Source: Synechococcales cyanobacterium bin2.concoct.b11b12b14.033 (GTDB taxonomy: Bacteria; Cyanobacteriota; Vampirovibrionia; Caenarcaniphilales; Caenarcanaceae). From it: a DNA stretch of 52,934 nt. A program made the translations under genes and the position numbers. The notes under the pieces were generated by a model. It was not told the origin of the DNA. It worked only from the letters and a program-made list of their open reading frames with translations, and ran no database searches. This document shows positions 16,992 to 26,101 of this stretch, piece by piece; position 1 is the first letter of the stretch, and each line of letters starts with the position of its first letter. Location of the stretch: NCBI GenBank assembly GCA_013298875.1, contig JAAFJH010000007.1:1-52934 (forward strand). The letters run 5' to 3'.

Positions 16992-17366
16992 TTATCTTTT
17001 AAGCTGTTGAATAAATTCTTCATAAGTTTCCACTTTATCTTCTAGCCTGTTTATGCCAGCAAAAAGCCACAAATGTTTATCCATTTTAACTTTGTCATTT
17101 TCAATTTCATAATTTTCTTTTATTAATAATTCTTTTTGCAAAATACCTTTGGCTCCTAGTTTTAAACTGCTTATATAACCACTTTTTGCAATTACTCGAT
17201 ACCAAGGTAGTTTTTGCATTTCTTCTTCACTTAAACCAGTTAAAACAAAACCAACTATTCTGGCCGTCGTCGAAACCAAATCAGCAATTTGTCCAAAATA
17301 CATAACTTTATTAGCTGGAATTTGAGCGACAATTTGTAAAATAGCTAGTTTTAATGAGCTTTGCAA
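16992..17366 (-). CDS. Alkyltransferase-like (ATL) DNA-binding protein
   Basis: 124 residues resembling the C-terminal DNA-binding domain of O6-alkylguanine-DNA alkyltransferase. The active-site PCHRV is replaced by PWYRV (Pro54-Trp55-Tyr56), so the alkyl-accepting Cys is absent. The Arg-finger region TARIVG and the GYIS turn remain. ATL proteins bind alkylated guanine and hand it to nucleotide-excision repair rather than repairing it themselves; that role is inferred from the family. The start is TTG, the only start in the frame after a nearby stop. It converges with coaBC. Confidence 0.85.
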   Translation of the reverse strand: MQSSLKLAILQIVAQIPANKVMYFGQIADLVSTTARIVGFVLTGLSEEEMQKLPWYRVIAKSGYISSLKLGAKGILQKELLIKENYEIENDKVKMDKHLWLFAGINRLEDKVETYEEFIQQLKR

Positions 17367-17566
17367 TCTGAAAAAACCTTATCTTTAGCTTTAAACATTT
17401 TTATAAATTAATTCAAATATAAGCCTTTTTTAACTAAAATTGAAATAAATTTTTAAATCGGGAACTTTATTTTTTTATTTTTTAGGCTAATTTTCACGAA
17501 ACCCTTTCTTTTAATGAGCTATTAGCTATACAATGACAATTTAGGTATTTTGAGGAGCTTAATTTT

Positions 17567-19756
17567 ATGGTGAAAACTCTTGTTGGAGATAAATTTGATA
17601 GATTCAACGAAATTCTGAATAGTCCCAATCAAGGCCAAGATTTCTCTACTTTAGCCTGGAGATTTAATAATTTAAACTCAACTGCCAAAATGCTTCTGGT
17701 CGGAGCTTCTTCTCAAAATGTCCCTTTTATACCTATTTCGGACTTAAATAAATCTCAAAATACCGCCGGCCAAGAAGTTTACCGAGGTGACTATTTAATT
17801 AATCTTAATAAAGCCAGGCTCAAAACAGAAGCTCCACTTGAATTAATTAGCATCAGTCCTCCTCCTCCTGTTGAGCAAACTGTATCAGAAGCCCTCGAAT
17901 ATAAGCCCGTTTTAAAGCCTTTTAATAACTTAGGGAATGCCGAAAAGACTAAAGCTGACTTTTTACCAATTTTCCGGGAAGAGAAAAATGTTGAAGCTGT
18001 TAATGACTTAGAAAATTATAAACCAAGCTTTCTTCCTTCCCAAACCCAAAGAGAGATTTTAACTCCTCAAGTTAAACCAAATCATCGAATTCCGGAAGAT
18101 AAACTTTTTAATTTAAAAGAAAACGAAATCGAAATTGAAAGAGAAGCCGTTCAAGAAGAAAAAAAACAATCTGATTTTCAAAATACTTATTTTAATAGTA
18201 AATACCAAGAGCCAAAAGCTAAAACTAATTGGAGTTATCCAGTCGAAGAAAATTATTATGAAATCCGTGATCCTCAAGACAAAAAAGAAAATCCGATTGG
18301 TAATTTAATTAAACAAGCTGCTAAATCAGCGGCCGTTTTGTCTTTGCTGGCCTTATTGGGCTTAGGAACTTATAATTTATATAATTCTTGGCAAAAAAAT
18401 AAAAATCCTAATTTAGAAAAAAATAATGCTTCTTTAGGAGATTTTGCCGAATCTGAGACAAGTACTACTACTAATACAACTTCGTCGTCTAAAACTTTTT
18501 TTGAAGAAGACTCAGTTAATAATTCTACCAATACAACTACTAATAATCCAGCTTCTCCATTATCTGAAAAAGGAAATTACGAGCCAGTTAAAATTAAACC
18601 TTCCGACTATAAACCGACTATAAAGCCTAAAACTAATAATTCTTCCAAATCCAAAAAAATTAATAAAACCAATACTTATTCTCCAACGTTTAATATTTCA
18701 AAAGCCTCTAAAACCCCATCAGTTCCTCCTATTTTGCCTTACGATTACAGCACTGTTTATGATTCTTCCGCCGAAAAAGCTATTGATCCCAATACTTATA
18801 CCGGTATTAAATTCCCGCTCGAAGTTTCTTATACTAAAGCAAGCGACCAAACTCAAGCTGACTTAAATACTATTAATAATTCTAGTGCTTCTGATGCTTC
18901 TGATTTACAAAATACTCAAGCAATTCAGAATAGCAATAATATTAATATGCCAGAGGCTTCTTCTCAATTTACACAAACAGCTAAGCCCATTGAGACAAAT
19001 CAAATAGTTGAAAGAAGTAATGAAAAAGTTAGCGAAATCCCAGAACCTGAACAGGAAAAAGTCGAAAGAAGTATTAAAGAACCCGGTGAGACGGTTGAAA
19101 GAGTAGAAAATAATTATCCAATCAGGAAGTCTTATTCGGAAAGTGATGATTTGACTTCGGATGAAAAAGCTATTTTAGACTCTTCGGATGAAGCTTTACC
19201 TGAAAATAAAATTCCCTCCGCCAATTCAGAAAATAAGCCAAGCGATAAAACAGATGAATTTAATAATTTGCCGTCTCCTGGAAGTAAAGTTTCTTCTAGT
19301 TCTAATAATAATTATGTAACAGCACCTTCTATTCAAGCTAATCCAGCGGATTCACAACTTTCACAAGAAGAAATGGAAGATTTGGATCAAAGCTTAGAAG
19401 ATAAAACTTTTTCCGCTCCTATTCTCAGAAGTCCTTTCAAGCAAAGTCAATCGGTACTGGAAAATAATTCTCCTTATACGGTAGACGGCTCTAAGTCAAG
19501 TTCTAATATTGCTTTGCCCAATCGAAAGTATTATTCAAGACCAACTAGAGCTCGTATTAATCGGACATTTTCAACTCCTCCTACCAATAATTCTCAAACA
19601 GACTTTTCAGTTAGTAAATATCAAGATCAAGTTCAAAACACTCAAAACCTGGATTATTCTTCTCCGGCAGAAGCATATCCAAGTAATGATGAGATTACTA
19701 ATGGCGTTTATTTGAGACAATCTCCTTATCAAAATGCAAATCTCAGTTCTTTGTAA
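17567..19756 (+). CDS. Large low-complexity single-pass membrane protein
   Basis: 729 residues, no family recognised. The first 250 residues are mixed and charged. A single transmembrane helix lies at about 254-270 (VLSLLALLGLGTYNLY), and the remaining 450 residues are Ser/Thr/Asn/Pro/Glu-rich and probably disordered. Signal-peptide features are absent, so the N-terminal part is likely cytoplasmic and the tail extracytoplasmic. Translation starts at ATG after a strong GAGGAG. A TadE/TadG-like gene follows 69 nt later, hinting at a shared envelope or pilus role. Confidence 0.65.
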   Translation: MVKTLVGDKFDRFNEILNSPNQGQDFSTLAWRFNNLNSTAKMLLVGASSQNVPFIPISDLNKSQNTAGQEVYRGDYLINLNKARLKTEAPLELISISPPPPVEQTVSEALEYKPVLKPFNNLGNAEKTKADFLPIFREEKNVEAVNDLENYKPSFLPSQTQREILTPQVKPNHRIPEDKLFNLKENEIEIEREAVQEEKKQSDFQNTYFNSKYQEPKAKTNWSYPVEENYYEIRDPQDKKENPIGNLIKQAAKSAAVLSLLALLGLGTYNLYNSWQKNKNPNLEKNNASLGDFAESETSTTTNTTSSSKTFFEEDSVNNSTNTTTNNPASPLSEKGNYEPVKIKPSDYKPTIKPKTNNSSKSKKINKTNTYSPTFNISKASKTPSVPPILPYDYSTVYDSSAEKAIDPNTYTGIKFPLEVSYTKASDQTQADLNTINNSSASDASDLQNTQAIQNSNNINMPEASSQFTQTAKPIETNQIVERSNEKVSEIPEPEQEKVERSIKEPGETVERVENNYPIRKSYSESDDLTSDEKAILDSSDEALPENKIPSANSENKPSDKTDEFNNLPSPGSKVSSSSNNNYVTAPSIQANPADSQLSQEEMEDLDQSLEDKTFSAPILRSPFKQSQSVLENNSPYTVDGSKSSSNIALPNRKYYSRPTRARINRTFSTPPTNNSQTDFSVSKYQDQVQNTQNLDYSSPAEAYPSNDEITNGVYLRQSPYQNANLSSL

Positions 19757-19825
19757 ATTAATAAGTTGAAAGTTAGTCAGCTTTGGGCATAAACTCTATA
19801 AATTGCTTCAATAATATATAGACTT

Positions 19826-20836
19826 ATGTACAGACGTTCTACGAGAGGGAGTCTAGTTCCTTTTTTGCTTATTCTGGCTTGTTTTGGTTTAATGATTGTT
19901 TTTGGATTAATTGCGGTTGAATTATTAGTTAAGTGGGTTACTTTAGGACGAATACAAGCGGCTACGCAGGCGGGAGCTTTAGCCTATGCCCGGGAATTAG
20001 TAAAAATCCGTGATAATGAAATGGGCGAAACTCAAAATCCAAATTTACGATTTCAAAATACTCAAAGAGCAAGAGCTTGTACGGCAAATGTGGCTAATCC
20101 TGCTAGCTTAAAAAGGGCAGAACAAGGTGTAACTTTAGGCAATGGCTATACAGGCTGTACTGCAATCGACACACAAGCTATAAATGTCAAATCAAATTCT
20201 AGCGGCGGGGGCTTTTCAGAATTTGTTACTGCTTCTCAGGTTATGCTTTATCAGCTAAAAAATCCTGCCCGCAATAATATTCAAGATGCCTCAGCTGTCA
20301 CAAACTTAACCATGATGCAATGTTATAATCCAGCTAATCAAACTCGTTTTAATAAAATTGGCCGACCTCCTGCGTGTAGTGGTGGAATTGGCGATGTTTT
20401 AAGCCCTTTAACAGATTTGACTTGGGGTTTTGTTGCGGCACCTTATGGCCAAGGGGCTTGCCAAAGACAGGCTGCAAATGGACAGGGCGGAGTGAATGGG
20501 ATTAGAAACCAAGATAAAGACTTTTGCGTTGAAGCCCATGTTATGGGACGTTTAGATCCAATTATTGCGGGCGGACTACCTTTTTTAGCTGGTAGAGGTA
20601 CTTTTGCTAATGACCCACGTACTGGCCCAATTGATTTTATTGTTCGAGGAGATTTTCATTTGGCAGCTCGAGCTACTGTTTTAGTACCTAGTTTTGAAAT
20701 TCACACTGCAGCTGATGCTGGTAACCTTACCAGACAAGGAAAAGATGAATATTATGACGATGTCAAAAACTACTCAGCTGACACTATTGGCTTAGAAAAT
20801 TGCACTTCATTGGGTGGAAGTGGTTGTGGCAACTAA
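19826..20836 (+). CDS. TadE/TadG-like pseudopilin-type protein
   Basis: 336 residues. The N-terminus RRSTRGSLVPFLLILACFGLM, with a hydrophobic helix at about 10-36 and then RIQAATQAGALAYAREL, matches the TadE/TadG pattern of a short basic leader, one helix and an alanine-rich amphipathic stretch. The rest is a Cys-containing extracellular domain (GYTGCTA, MMQCYNP, PPACSGG, ENCTSLGGSGCGN), suggesting disulfides. Tad proteins assemble Flp pili; no tad ATPase or flp pilin is in the window. Confidence 0.65.
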   Translation: MYRRSTRGSLVPFLLILACFGLMIVFGLIAVELLVKWVTLGRIQAATQAGALAYARELVKIRDNEMGETQNPNLRFQNTQRARACTANVANPASLKRAEQGVTLGNGYTGCTAIDTQAINVKSNSSGGGFSEFVTASQVMLYQLKNPARNNIQDASAVTNLTMMQCYNPANQTRFNKIGRPPACSGGIGDVLSPLTDLTWGFVAAPYGQGACQRQAANGQGGVNGIRNQDKDFCVEAHVMGRLDPIIAGGLPFLAGRGTFANDPRTGPIDFIVRGDFHLAARATVLVPSFEIHTAADAGNLTRQGKDEYYDDVKNYSADTIGLENCTSLGGSGCGN

Positions 20837-20840
20837 TTTT

Positions 20841-21689
20841 TTATTTTAAGCCATTTAAGGGTTGTATAGGGTTTGTCAGGCATTTTAAATCTTTCTTAGT
20901 CCAATGTTTAAAGGCATAGGCAGCTTGCAAAAATAACATTCTATAACCATTTTGGCCGTTAAAGCCATGCTTATTAGCTAATTTTAAAAATAGGGTTTGT
21001 TCCGGATTATAAATTAAATCGTAAAAGTAACAATTTTTATTCACAATATTTTGGATAAAACTTTCTGTCAAAGGACTTTCATTTTCATTAAAACCGCTCA
21101 TCCCAACTGGAGAAGCATTTACAATTAAATCAAAATTCGAATTGGCAATATTCAAATCATTAATAAAACAAGAGTTAATAGCACAATTCAAGCCCGCAAA
21201 AGACGATTTTATATTTTCGGCACCCGCTTTAGCACTTTCTGAATTCCGGATTAAGACTATAATTTCGCTGAATTTTTTTTTTATTAAAGCCAAAACAATT
21301 GCTTTAGCTGAACCACCAGCCCCAATTAATAAAGCTTTTTTATTTTGAATATCAATTGGCAAAGACTGGGAAAAACCTAACCAATCAGTATTTTCGGCTT
21401 TTATTTCTAAATTATCAAAAATTAAAGTATTAGCTACTCCAATTAATTTAACTTCTTTGGAATAATTTTCGGTAATTTCTAATACTTTTTCTTTGTAAGG
21501 AATTGTGATATTAACTCCTCTAAAGCCTAAAGCCTGTAAATTCTTTATATTGTTTAATAAATTTTGACTTTCAGTCGGAATACAAATATAGCCACCTTTT
21601 AAACCAGTTTCACGGAAAAATTGGGTTTGAATTTCAGGCGATAAACTATGTTCAACCGGATTACCTAAAAGGGCAAAATTAAATATCAT
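20841..21689 (-). CDS. aroE: Shikimate dehydrogenase
   Basis: Reduces 3-dehydroshikimate to shikimate with NADPH in aromatic amino-acid synthesis. The shikimate-binding NPVEHSLSP is at 10-18, catalytic Lys66 in NITIPYK and Asp102 in ENTDWLGF, with the NADP-binding GAGGSAK at 123-129. The 282-residue length is normal. A GAGGAG lies about 18 nt upstream, rather far for the annotated ATG. Left-hand remnants of a mobile element begin 60 nt upstream of the start and may have replaced its original promoter. Confidence 0.95.
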   Translation of the reverse strand: MIFNFALLGNPVEHSLSPEIQTQFFRETGLKGGYICIPTESQNLLNNIKNLQALGFRGVNITIPYKEKVLEITENYSKEVKLIGVANTLIFDNLEIKAENTDWLGFSQSLPIDIQNKKALLIGAGGSAKAIVLALIKKKFSEIIVLIRNSESAKAGAENIKSSFAGLNCAINSCFINDLNIANSNFDLIVNASPVGMSGFNENESPLTESFIQNIVNKNCYFYDLIYNPEQTLFLKLANKHGFNGQNGYRMLFLQAAYAFKHWTKKDLKCLTNPIQPLNGLK

Positions 21690-21846
21690 TGTAACTATTG
21701 GGTTAAGCTCCTCTATAGGCTATCACTTTAAATGGGAAAACTTTATTATTTAACGTGAGTTCGATAAAAATCAAAGTTTGAAATAATCAAGAGAGAAAGA
21801 GTTATCGTTCTAAAGAATTTCACTTTAACAGCCCCCCCTATCATAT

Positions 21847-22985
21847 GCAATGGCGTTAAGTTAAGGAAAGAAGGTATAAATAAGTAAAAAAGAGGAAAAT
21901 AATGAAAAAACGAAATCGCGGAAAAAATTAGGAGAAAAGTAAAAAATAAGAACTTTCAGTTGGGTCATAAACAGAAGGAAAAGGATTTTACGAGGAATAG
22001 AAAGTTGAGTTTTGAAAAGATATTTGGCTTATTGGTGGGGAAAACCGAGAAGAGTAACCAGATTCAATTGAATGAGTTTTGGTGGAAAATGGGTTGCTCA
22101 GATAATGAAGAAATACCAACAAGAAGTGCATTCAGTCAAGCAAGAGTCAAGTTTAAACATACGGCATTTATTGAGCTAAGAGAAGACACAGTCAAAGATT
22201 ATTATAAAAATAAAAATTATAAAAAATATAAAGGCTTAATCTTGGCTGGGACGGACGGAAGTAAAATTAACTTGCCAGATAAAAAAGAAATAAAAGAAGA
22301 ATTTGGAGTACAAAAAATTAAAGTTGGTGAAAAAACAGATGAATACGCAATGGGACTGGCTTCAGTGATGTATGATGTGATGAACAGAATAAAGTTATTG
22401 AAATAAAGAGAAAAGATAAATCAAATCATTTGCCCGAAAGTATTAAGGTGAGAGTGCTAAAGCTAGAATTGAAGACTGGAGAGGATGAAGTTTTGATAAC
22501 AAATATATTTGATGAAGAGTTTAAAATAGAAGACTTTCGGGAAATATATAGGCTGAGATGGGGAGAAGAAGAATTTTATAAAGTAATAAAAGAGAGATTA
22601 AGTATGGAAAATTTCAGCGGTTTAAGTGTGGAAGGGGTAAGACAAGATTTTGAATCAACAATGTTTATCACAAATATAGAAAGTATATTCAGTGAAGAAG
22701 TTGATGAAGAGCTAGAAAGAAAGTGTGAAAGGAAAGGAAATAAAAACAAGCAAAAAGTGAATAAAAACATTTCATTTAATGCAATAAAGAATCAAGTAAT
22801 TGAGATATTTTTATCAGATACACCTATTGAAGAGTTAAGTGAAAGGTTGGAAGCGATATTTCGACAGAGTCCAACGAGTATAAGGGAAGGAAGAAGTCAT
22901 GCAAGAAAAAGGTCAGCTTCTAAGTCAGCTCGTTACCGAAAGTACTCACGCAAAGCTTGTTTTTAGCTTAACTTAACGCCATTGC
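21847..22985. mobile_element. Degraded IS4-family insertion sequence
   Basis: A perfect 19-bp inverted repeat, GCAATGGCGTTAAGTTAAG, occurs at 21847-21865 and inverted at 22967-22985. The flanks also show similar AGCCCCC stretches farther out, so the true ends may lie slightly outside. The enclosed transposase carries an IS4 YREK signature but is disrupted, so the copy cannot move by itself. Confidence 0.8.
21902..22966 (+). pseudogene. IS4-family transposase, frameshifted and internally deleted
   Basis: Three defects are visible. First, ATG 21902 leads into a short frame that stops at 21931, while the coding continuation (EIAEKIRRKVKNKNF) is one frame away; removing one A from the run at 21905-21910 joins them. 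Second, the frame with GTDGSKINLP (first catalytic Asp) ends at 22406. Third, the C-terminal part, from about 22390 in another frame, carries the YREK signature Y-x2-R-x3-E-x6-K (YRLRWGEEEFYKVIK). The central region with the second Asp is missing, about 100 residues compared with usual IS4 transposases. Confidence 0.8.
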
Positions 22986-23163
22986 CCTTTAGGGGGTTAG
23001 GGGGCTTTTGATCCTTGGGAGAGGATATTAGATTTTTGATGCCTAAATTAATAGAAAGAGGAGTGGCTTAAAAAACTGAAAAAGAGGCTTACAGAAAAAA
23101 CTTACATATCTTCTCCCAGAGATGTTTCTGTGTATTTTTATCCGTCGAACTCACGTTAATTAA

Positions 23164-23298
23164 GGAAAAGACGGAGCTGTTTGCGGAAAAGATAATGCTT
23201 GTATTTCTCCTGAAATTTGGAAAGGCAATCCCGAACTTTTTGCCTTAGCAAACAAAGATATTAATGTTCAAGTTGTCAAATCCCAAATGACTAGATGA
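23164..23298 (+). pseudogene. Orphan 3' end of an interrupted gene
   Basis: Directly after the right outer repeat an open frame encodes 44 residues, GKDGAVCGKDNACISPEIW and onward to VVKSQMTR. It looks like a genuine C-terminus with a paired-Cys segment, but no start codon or upstream part remains. On the left side of the element only 60 bp separate it from aroE, so the 5' half was deleted, not just split. The family is unknown. Confidence 0.5.
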
Positions 23299-23309
23299 AA
23301 TGGCTTAAC

Positions 23310-24152
23310 TTATAAGGGATTATCAATGCTAGCTTTTCGAATGGCTTTACATCTTTTTAGTAAGGTTTCAACTTTATCTAGCTTAATCATATTTGGTCCA
23401 TCGGATAAAGCTTGTGCTGGATTAGGGTGAACTTCCATAAATAAACCAAAAGCCCCAGCGGCAATGGCGGAAGCAGCTAAAGTTGGTGCATAAATACTTT
23501 TACCACTTGAGGAGTCTCCTGCTGCTCCTGGCAATTGGACGGAATGGGTAGCATCAAAAATAACTGGCAGCTTTAATTCATCTTGAATAATTTGAATTGA
23601 ACGCATATCAACTACTAAATTATTATAACCAAAAGAAGAACCTCTTTCAGTAATCAAAACATTAGAATTACCAACTGATTTTATTTTATTAGCAATATTT
23701 ACAACTTCATAGGGAGATAAAAATTGACCTTTTTTGACATTGATAATACGTCCAGTTTTGGCGGCTTCAACGATTAAATCAGTTTGACGGCATAAAAAAG
23801 CTGGGATTTGAATTATATCTAAAACTTCAGCTGCTGGCTCAACTTGCTCAATGGAGTGAATATCTGATACAACCCAAATATCTAAGTCTTCTTTTAAGGC
23901 TTTTAAAATCTTTAAACCTTCGGTAATGCCAGGACCACGGTAAGAATTATATGAACTGCGGTTTGCTTTATCGAAAGAAGCTTTAAAAACAAAAGGTAAG
24001 CCTAATTCGGCACAAATAGATTTTAATTCAGCCGCAATCTGATAAACAATTTTTTCGTTTTCAATTACACATGGGCCAGCTATTAACATTAATTGAGCTT
24101 TCGAGGGCTTACTCAAATCTGATAATTTTATTGGTAATAAGTTGTTTTCCAT
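23310..24152 (-). CDS. kdsA: 3-deoxy-8-phosphooctulonate synthase
   Basis: Condenses arabinose-5-phosphate and PEP to Kdo-8-phosphate for the LPS inner core. The start of the barrel reads LIAGPCVIE with Cys28, the residue marking metal-dependent class II enzymes (E. coli has Asn there). FKASFDKANRSS and RGPGI form the PEP and phosphate sites; ATHSVQLPG follows. Length 280 is typical. It belongs functionally with waaA at 35 kb and lpxA at 9.8 kb. Confidence 0.96.
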   Translation of the reverse strand: MENNLLPIKLSDLSKPSKAQLMLIAGPCVIENEKIVYQIAAELKSICAELGLPFVFKASFDKANRSSYNSYRGPGITEGLKILKALKEDLDIWVVSDIHSIEQVEPAAEVLDIIQIPAFLCRQTDLIVEAAKTGRIINVKKGQFLSPYEVVNIANKIKSVGNSNVLITERGSSFGYNNLVVDMRSIQIIQDELKLPVIFDATHSVQLPGAAGDSSSGKSIYAPTLAASAIAAGAFGLFMEVHPNPAQALSDGPNMIKLDKVETLLKRCKAIRKASIDNPL

Positions 24153-24170
24153 AATTTTGTATTTTAAAAT

Positions 24171-24518
24171 TTACTCCGGACTCTGAATAGCAATTTTAGG
24201 CTTTGGAAAACAATCAAGAATATATTTAACTGTTTGCTCTAATGAACTTAAGCGTCCTTCCAAAAGCCCTATTTTTCCTTCAATGCGAGCTTCCATCTTT
24301 GCTTGCTCAACTTTCATTTCATTAATTTCTTTGGATAATCTATTTTCGACTTCATTAATCTCTTTAGATAAAGTGTCGAACTTATTATCTATTTTAATAT
24401 TTAATTTACTTTCAACATCATTGATTCGATTATTAAAAGAGCTAGTAACTGCCCAAAAAAGACCTAATGAACTAATTATTTGGGCGGCGAATAAAGCTAC
24501 TGTTGCATTAATTTCCAT
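24171..24518 (-). CDS. Short membrane-anchored coiled-coil protein, copy A
   Basis: About 115 residues starting at MEINATVAL (ATG 24518, preceded by GGAAAG). One hydrophobic helix (VALFAAQIISSLGLFWAV) is followed by a heptad-repeat coiled coil rich in Glu/Lys (KEINEVENRL, KEINEMKVEQ) and a constant end, DCFPKPKIAIQSPE. A longer frame to 24614 lacks support. It is a tandem paralogue of the next gene, 22 residues longer through extra heptads (ENRLSKEINE and EARIEGKIG regions). Function unknown; the architecture recalls small phage or stress membrane coiled-coil proteins. Confidence 0.65.
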   Translation of the reverse strand: MEINATVALFAAQIISSLGLFWAVTSSFNNRINDVESKLNIKIDNKFDTLSKEINEVENRLSKEINEMKVEQAKMEARIEGKIGLLEGRLSSLEQTVKYILDCFPKPKIAIQSPE

Positions 24519-24620
24519 AACTTTCCACTTTCCTTTAAATAAAATAATTATACCCGAAAACTCAGCCCAGAATAGCGCAAGCAACTCGTGAGAGAAATAA
24601 TAGTTGAAAAACAAGAGAAT

Positions 24621-24905
24621 TTAGCTTTCCGGACTCTGAATGGCAATTTTAGGCTTAGGAAAACAATCAAGAATATATCTAACTGTTTGCTCTAATGAAC
24701 TTAAGCGTCCTTCTATTTTAGCCTGTTCGACTTTCATTTCATTAATTTCTTTATATAAAGTTTCAAATTTAGAGTCTATTTTAATATTTAATTTACTCTC
24801 AACATCATTGATTCGATTATTAAAAGAATTAGTAACTGCCCAAAAAAGACCAATTGAACTAATTATTTGGGCGGCGAATAAAGCTACCGTTGCATTAATT
24901 TCCAT
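24621..24905 (-). CDS. Short membrane-anchored coiled-coil protein, copy B
   Basis: 94 residues from ATG 24905, nearly identical to copy A in the first 45 and last 40 residues, with the middle heptads missing. The upstream non-coding sequence (TAATTATACCCGAAAACTCAGCC) is also shared, so the duplication included the promoter region. A 29-bp tandem repeat over the start codon gives a second in-frame ATG at 24944 with its own GGGGAA, which would add 13 residues (MGNYGNYKGEWEI). Either start could be used. Confidence 0.6.
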   Translation of the reverse strand: MEINATVALFAAQIISSIGLFWAVTNSFNNRINDVESKLNIKIDSKFETLYKEINEMKVEQAKIEGRLSSLEQTVRYILDCFPKPKIAIQSPES

Positions 24906-24953
24906 AATTTCCCATTCCCCTTTATAATTTCCATAATTTCCCATTCCCCTTTA
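24896..24953. repeat. 29-bp tandem repeat over the start codon of copy B
   Basis: Two exact 29-bp units (24896-24924 and 24925-24953) include the ribosome-binding site and the ATG of copy B. The paralogue copy A has only one unit, so the repeat arose after the gene duplication. Confidence 0.85.
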
Positions 24954-25115
24954 AATAAAATAATTATACCCGAAAACTCAGCCTAGAATAGAGCAAGCAA
25001 CCCATTAGGGAAATAATAGTTAAAAATAAAAAACAGAATTTCCAAAAAGTTTTATTGATTAACCTCTTTTATTCAGTAAAATATTCTCTAGCTTAATAAA
25101 TTTAAAATAATAAAT

Positions 25116-26009
25116 ATGGATTTCAATCGTTTTACTGAAAAAACCCAAGAGATAATTGCTCGTTGCCAAAATATTTTAAAATCATATTCCCATCAAGCTT
25201 TAGAGCCAGAACATTTACTCTTATCGGCTTTGAATACGGATGAATCAATTTTTGAAAAGATTTTAATAACCGCAGAAATTGACTCGAAAAATACCCGACG
25301 AGAAATCGAAGAGCATTTGAGCAAATTACCTCGCATACAAAATCCACTTGGTCCCGCTCCTAATGACCAATTATTTATTTCACAACGCAGCAAAGATTTA
25401 ATTGAATTAGCCGATCAAAAACGTGAATTAATCCATGACGATTTTACCAGCCTTGAACATATTATTTTAGCTCTTTTAGACCCGAAATCAAAAGGTTTTG
25501 CCAGTGAAGTATTATTAAAAAATGGTTTAAATGAAGAAAAACTATTTCAGGTTTTAGCCAAAATTAGAGGCAATCAACGTATTACAACCAATAATCCTGA
25601 AGCTACCCAAGACGTTTTAGACAAATATTGCCAAGATTTAACCGAAGCCGCCAAGCAGGGTAAGCTTGATCCAGTTATCGGACGAGATGAAGAAATTAGG
25701 CGTGTTATGCAAATTTTAGGCCGCCGGACAAAAAATAATCCGGTTTTAGTTGGCTCACCAGGAGTTGGTAAAACAGCCATTGTCGAGGGTTTGGCAGAAA
25801 GAATTATCCGAGGAGATGTAGCCGAAGGACTTAAAAATACTCGTGTTTTATCTTTGGATATGGGAGCTTTAATCGCTGGTGCGAAGTTCCGCGGTGAATT
25901 TGAAGAACGCTTAAAAGCTGTTATCAGAGACGTTCAGAAAAGTTCACGTTATACCATTTTATTCATTGATGAATTACATACTGTGGTTGGGTGCGAAGTT
26001 CCGCGGTGA
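25116..26009 (+). CDS. clpB: ClpB chaperone, N-terminal part (frame broken)
   Basis: ClpB is the hexameric AAA+ disaggregase working with DnaK. This part has the Clp N-domain ([19 protein letters not shown], two repeats to about 145) and most of NBD1, with Walker [10 protein letters not shown] near residue 212 and Walker B FIDELHT near 285. At 25990 a 112-bp tandem duplication begins; the frame shifts and ends CEVPR. Removing one 112-bp copy makes 25116-27894 a single frame of 888 residues, normal for ClpB. Confidence 0.9.
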   Translation: MDFNRFTEKTQEIIARCQNILKSYSHQALEPEHLLLSALNTDESIFEKILITAEIDSKNTRREIEEHLSKLPRIQNPLGPAPNDQLFISQRSKDLIELADQKRELIHDDFTSLEHIILALLDPKSKGFASEVLLKNGLNEEKLFQVLAKIRGNQRITTNNPEATQDVLDKYCQDLTEAAKQGKLDPVIGRDEEIRRVMQILGRRTKNNPVLVGSPGVGKTAIVEGLAERIIRGDVAEGLKNTRVLSLDMGALIAGAKFRGEFEERLKAVIRDVQKSSRYTILFIDELHTVVGCEVPR

Positions 26010-26101
26010 ATTTGAAGAACGCTTAAAAGCTGTTATCAGAGACGTTCAGAAAAGTTCACGTTATACCATTTTATTCATTGATGAATTACATACTGTGGTT
26101 G
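25878..26101. repeat. 112-bp perfect tandem duplication inside clpB
   Basis: 25878-25989 is repeated exactly at 25990-26101, with one further matching base at the junction. The unit encodes [12 protein letters not shown] through LHTVV of NBD1. Because 112 is not a multiple of three, the second copy is read in another frame. Confidence 0.97.

Larger units (their letters stand above)
21750..23159. mobile_element. Outer element remnant bounded by 15-bp inverted repeats
   Basis: TTAACGTGAGTTCGA at 21750-21764 is the perfect inverse of 23145-23159. Just inside both ends TAAAAAT/GATAAAAAT also match. The two arms, about 80 bp on the left and 160 bp on the right, contain no transposase, and the IS4-type element sits between them. 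This looks like a MITE or IS remnant that later received a second insertion. No convincing target duplication is visible. Confidence 0.6.
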
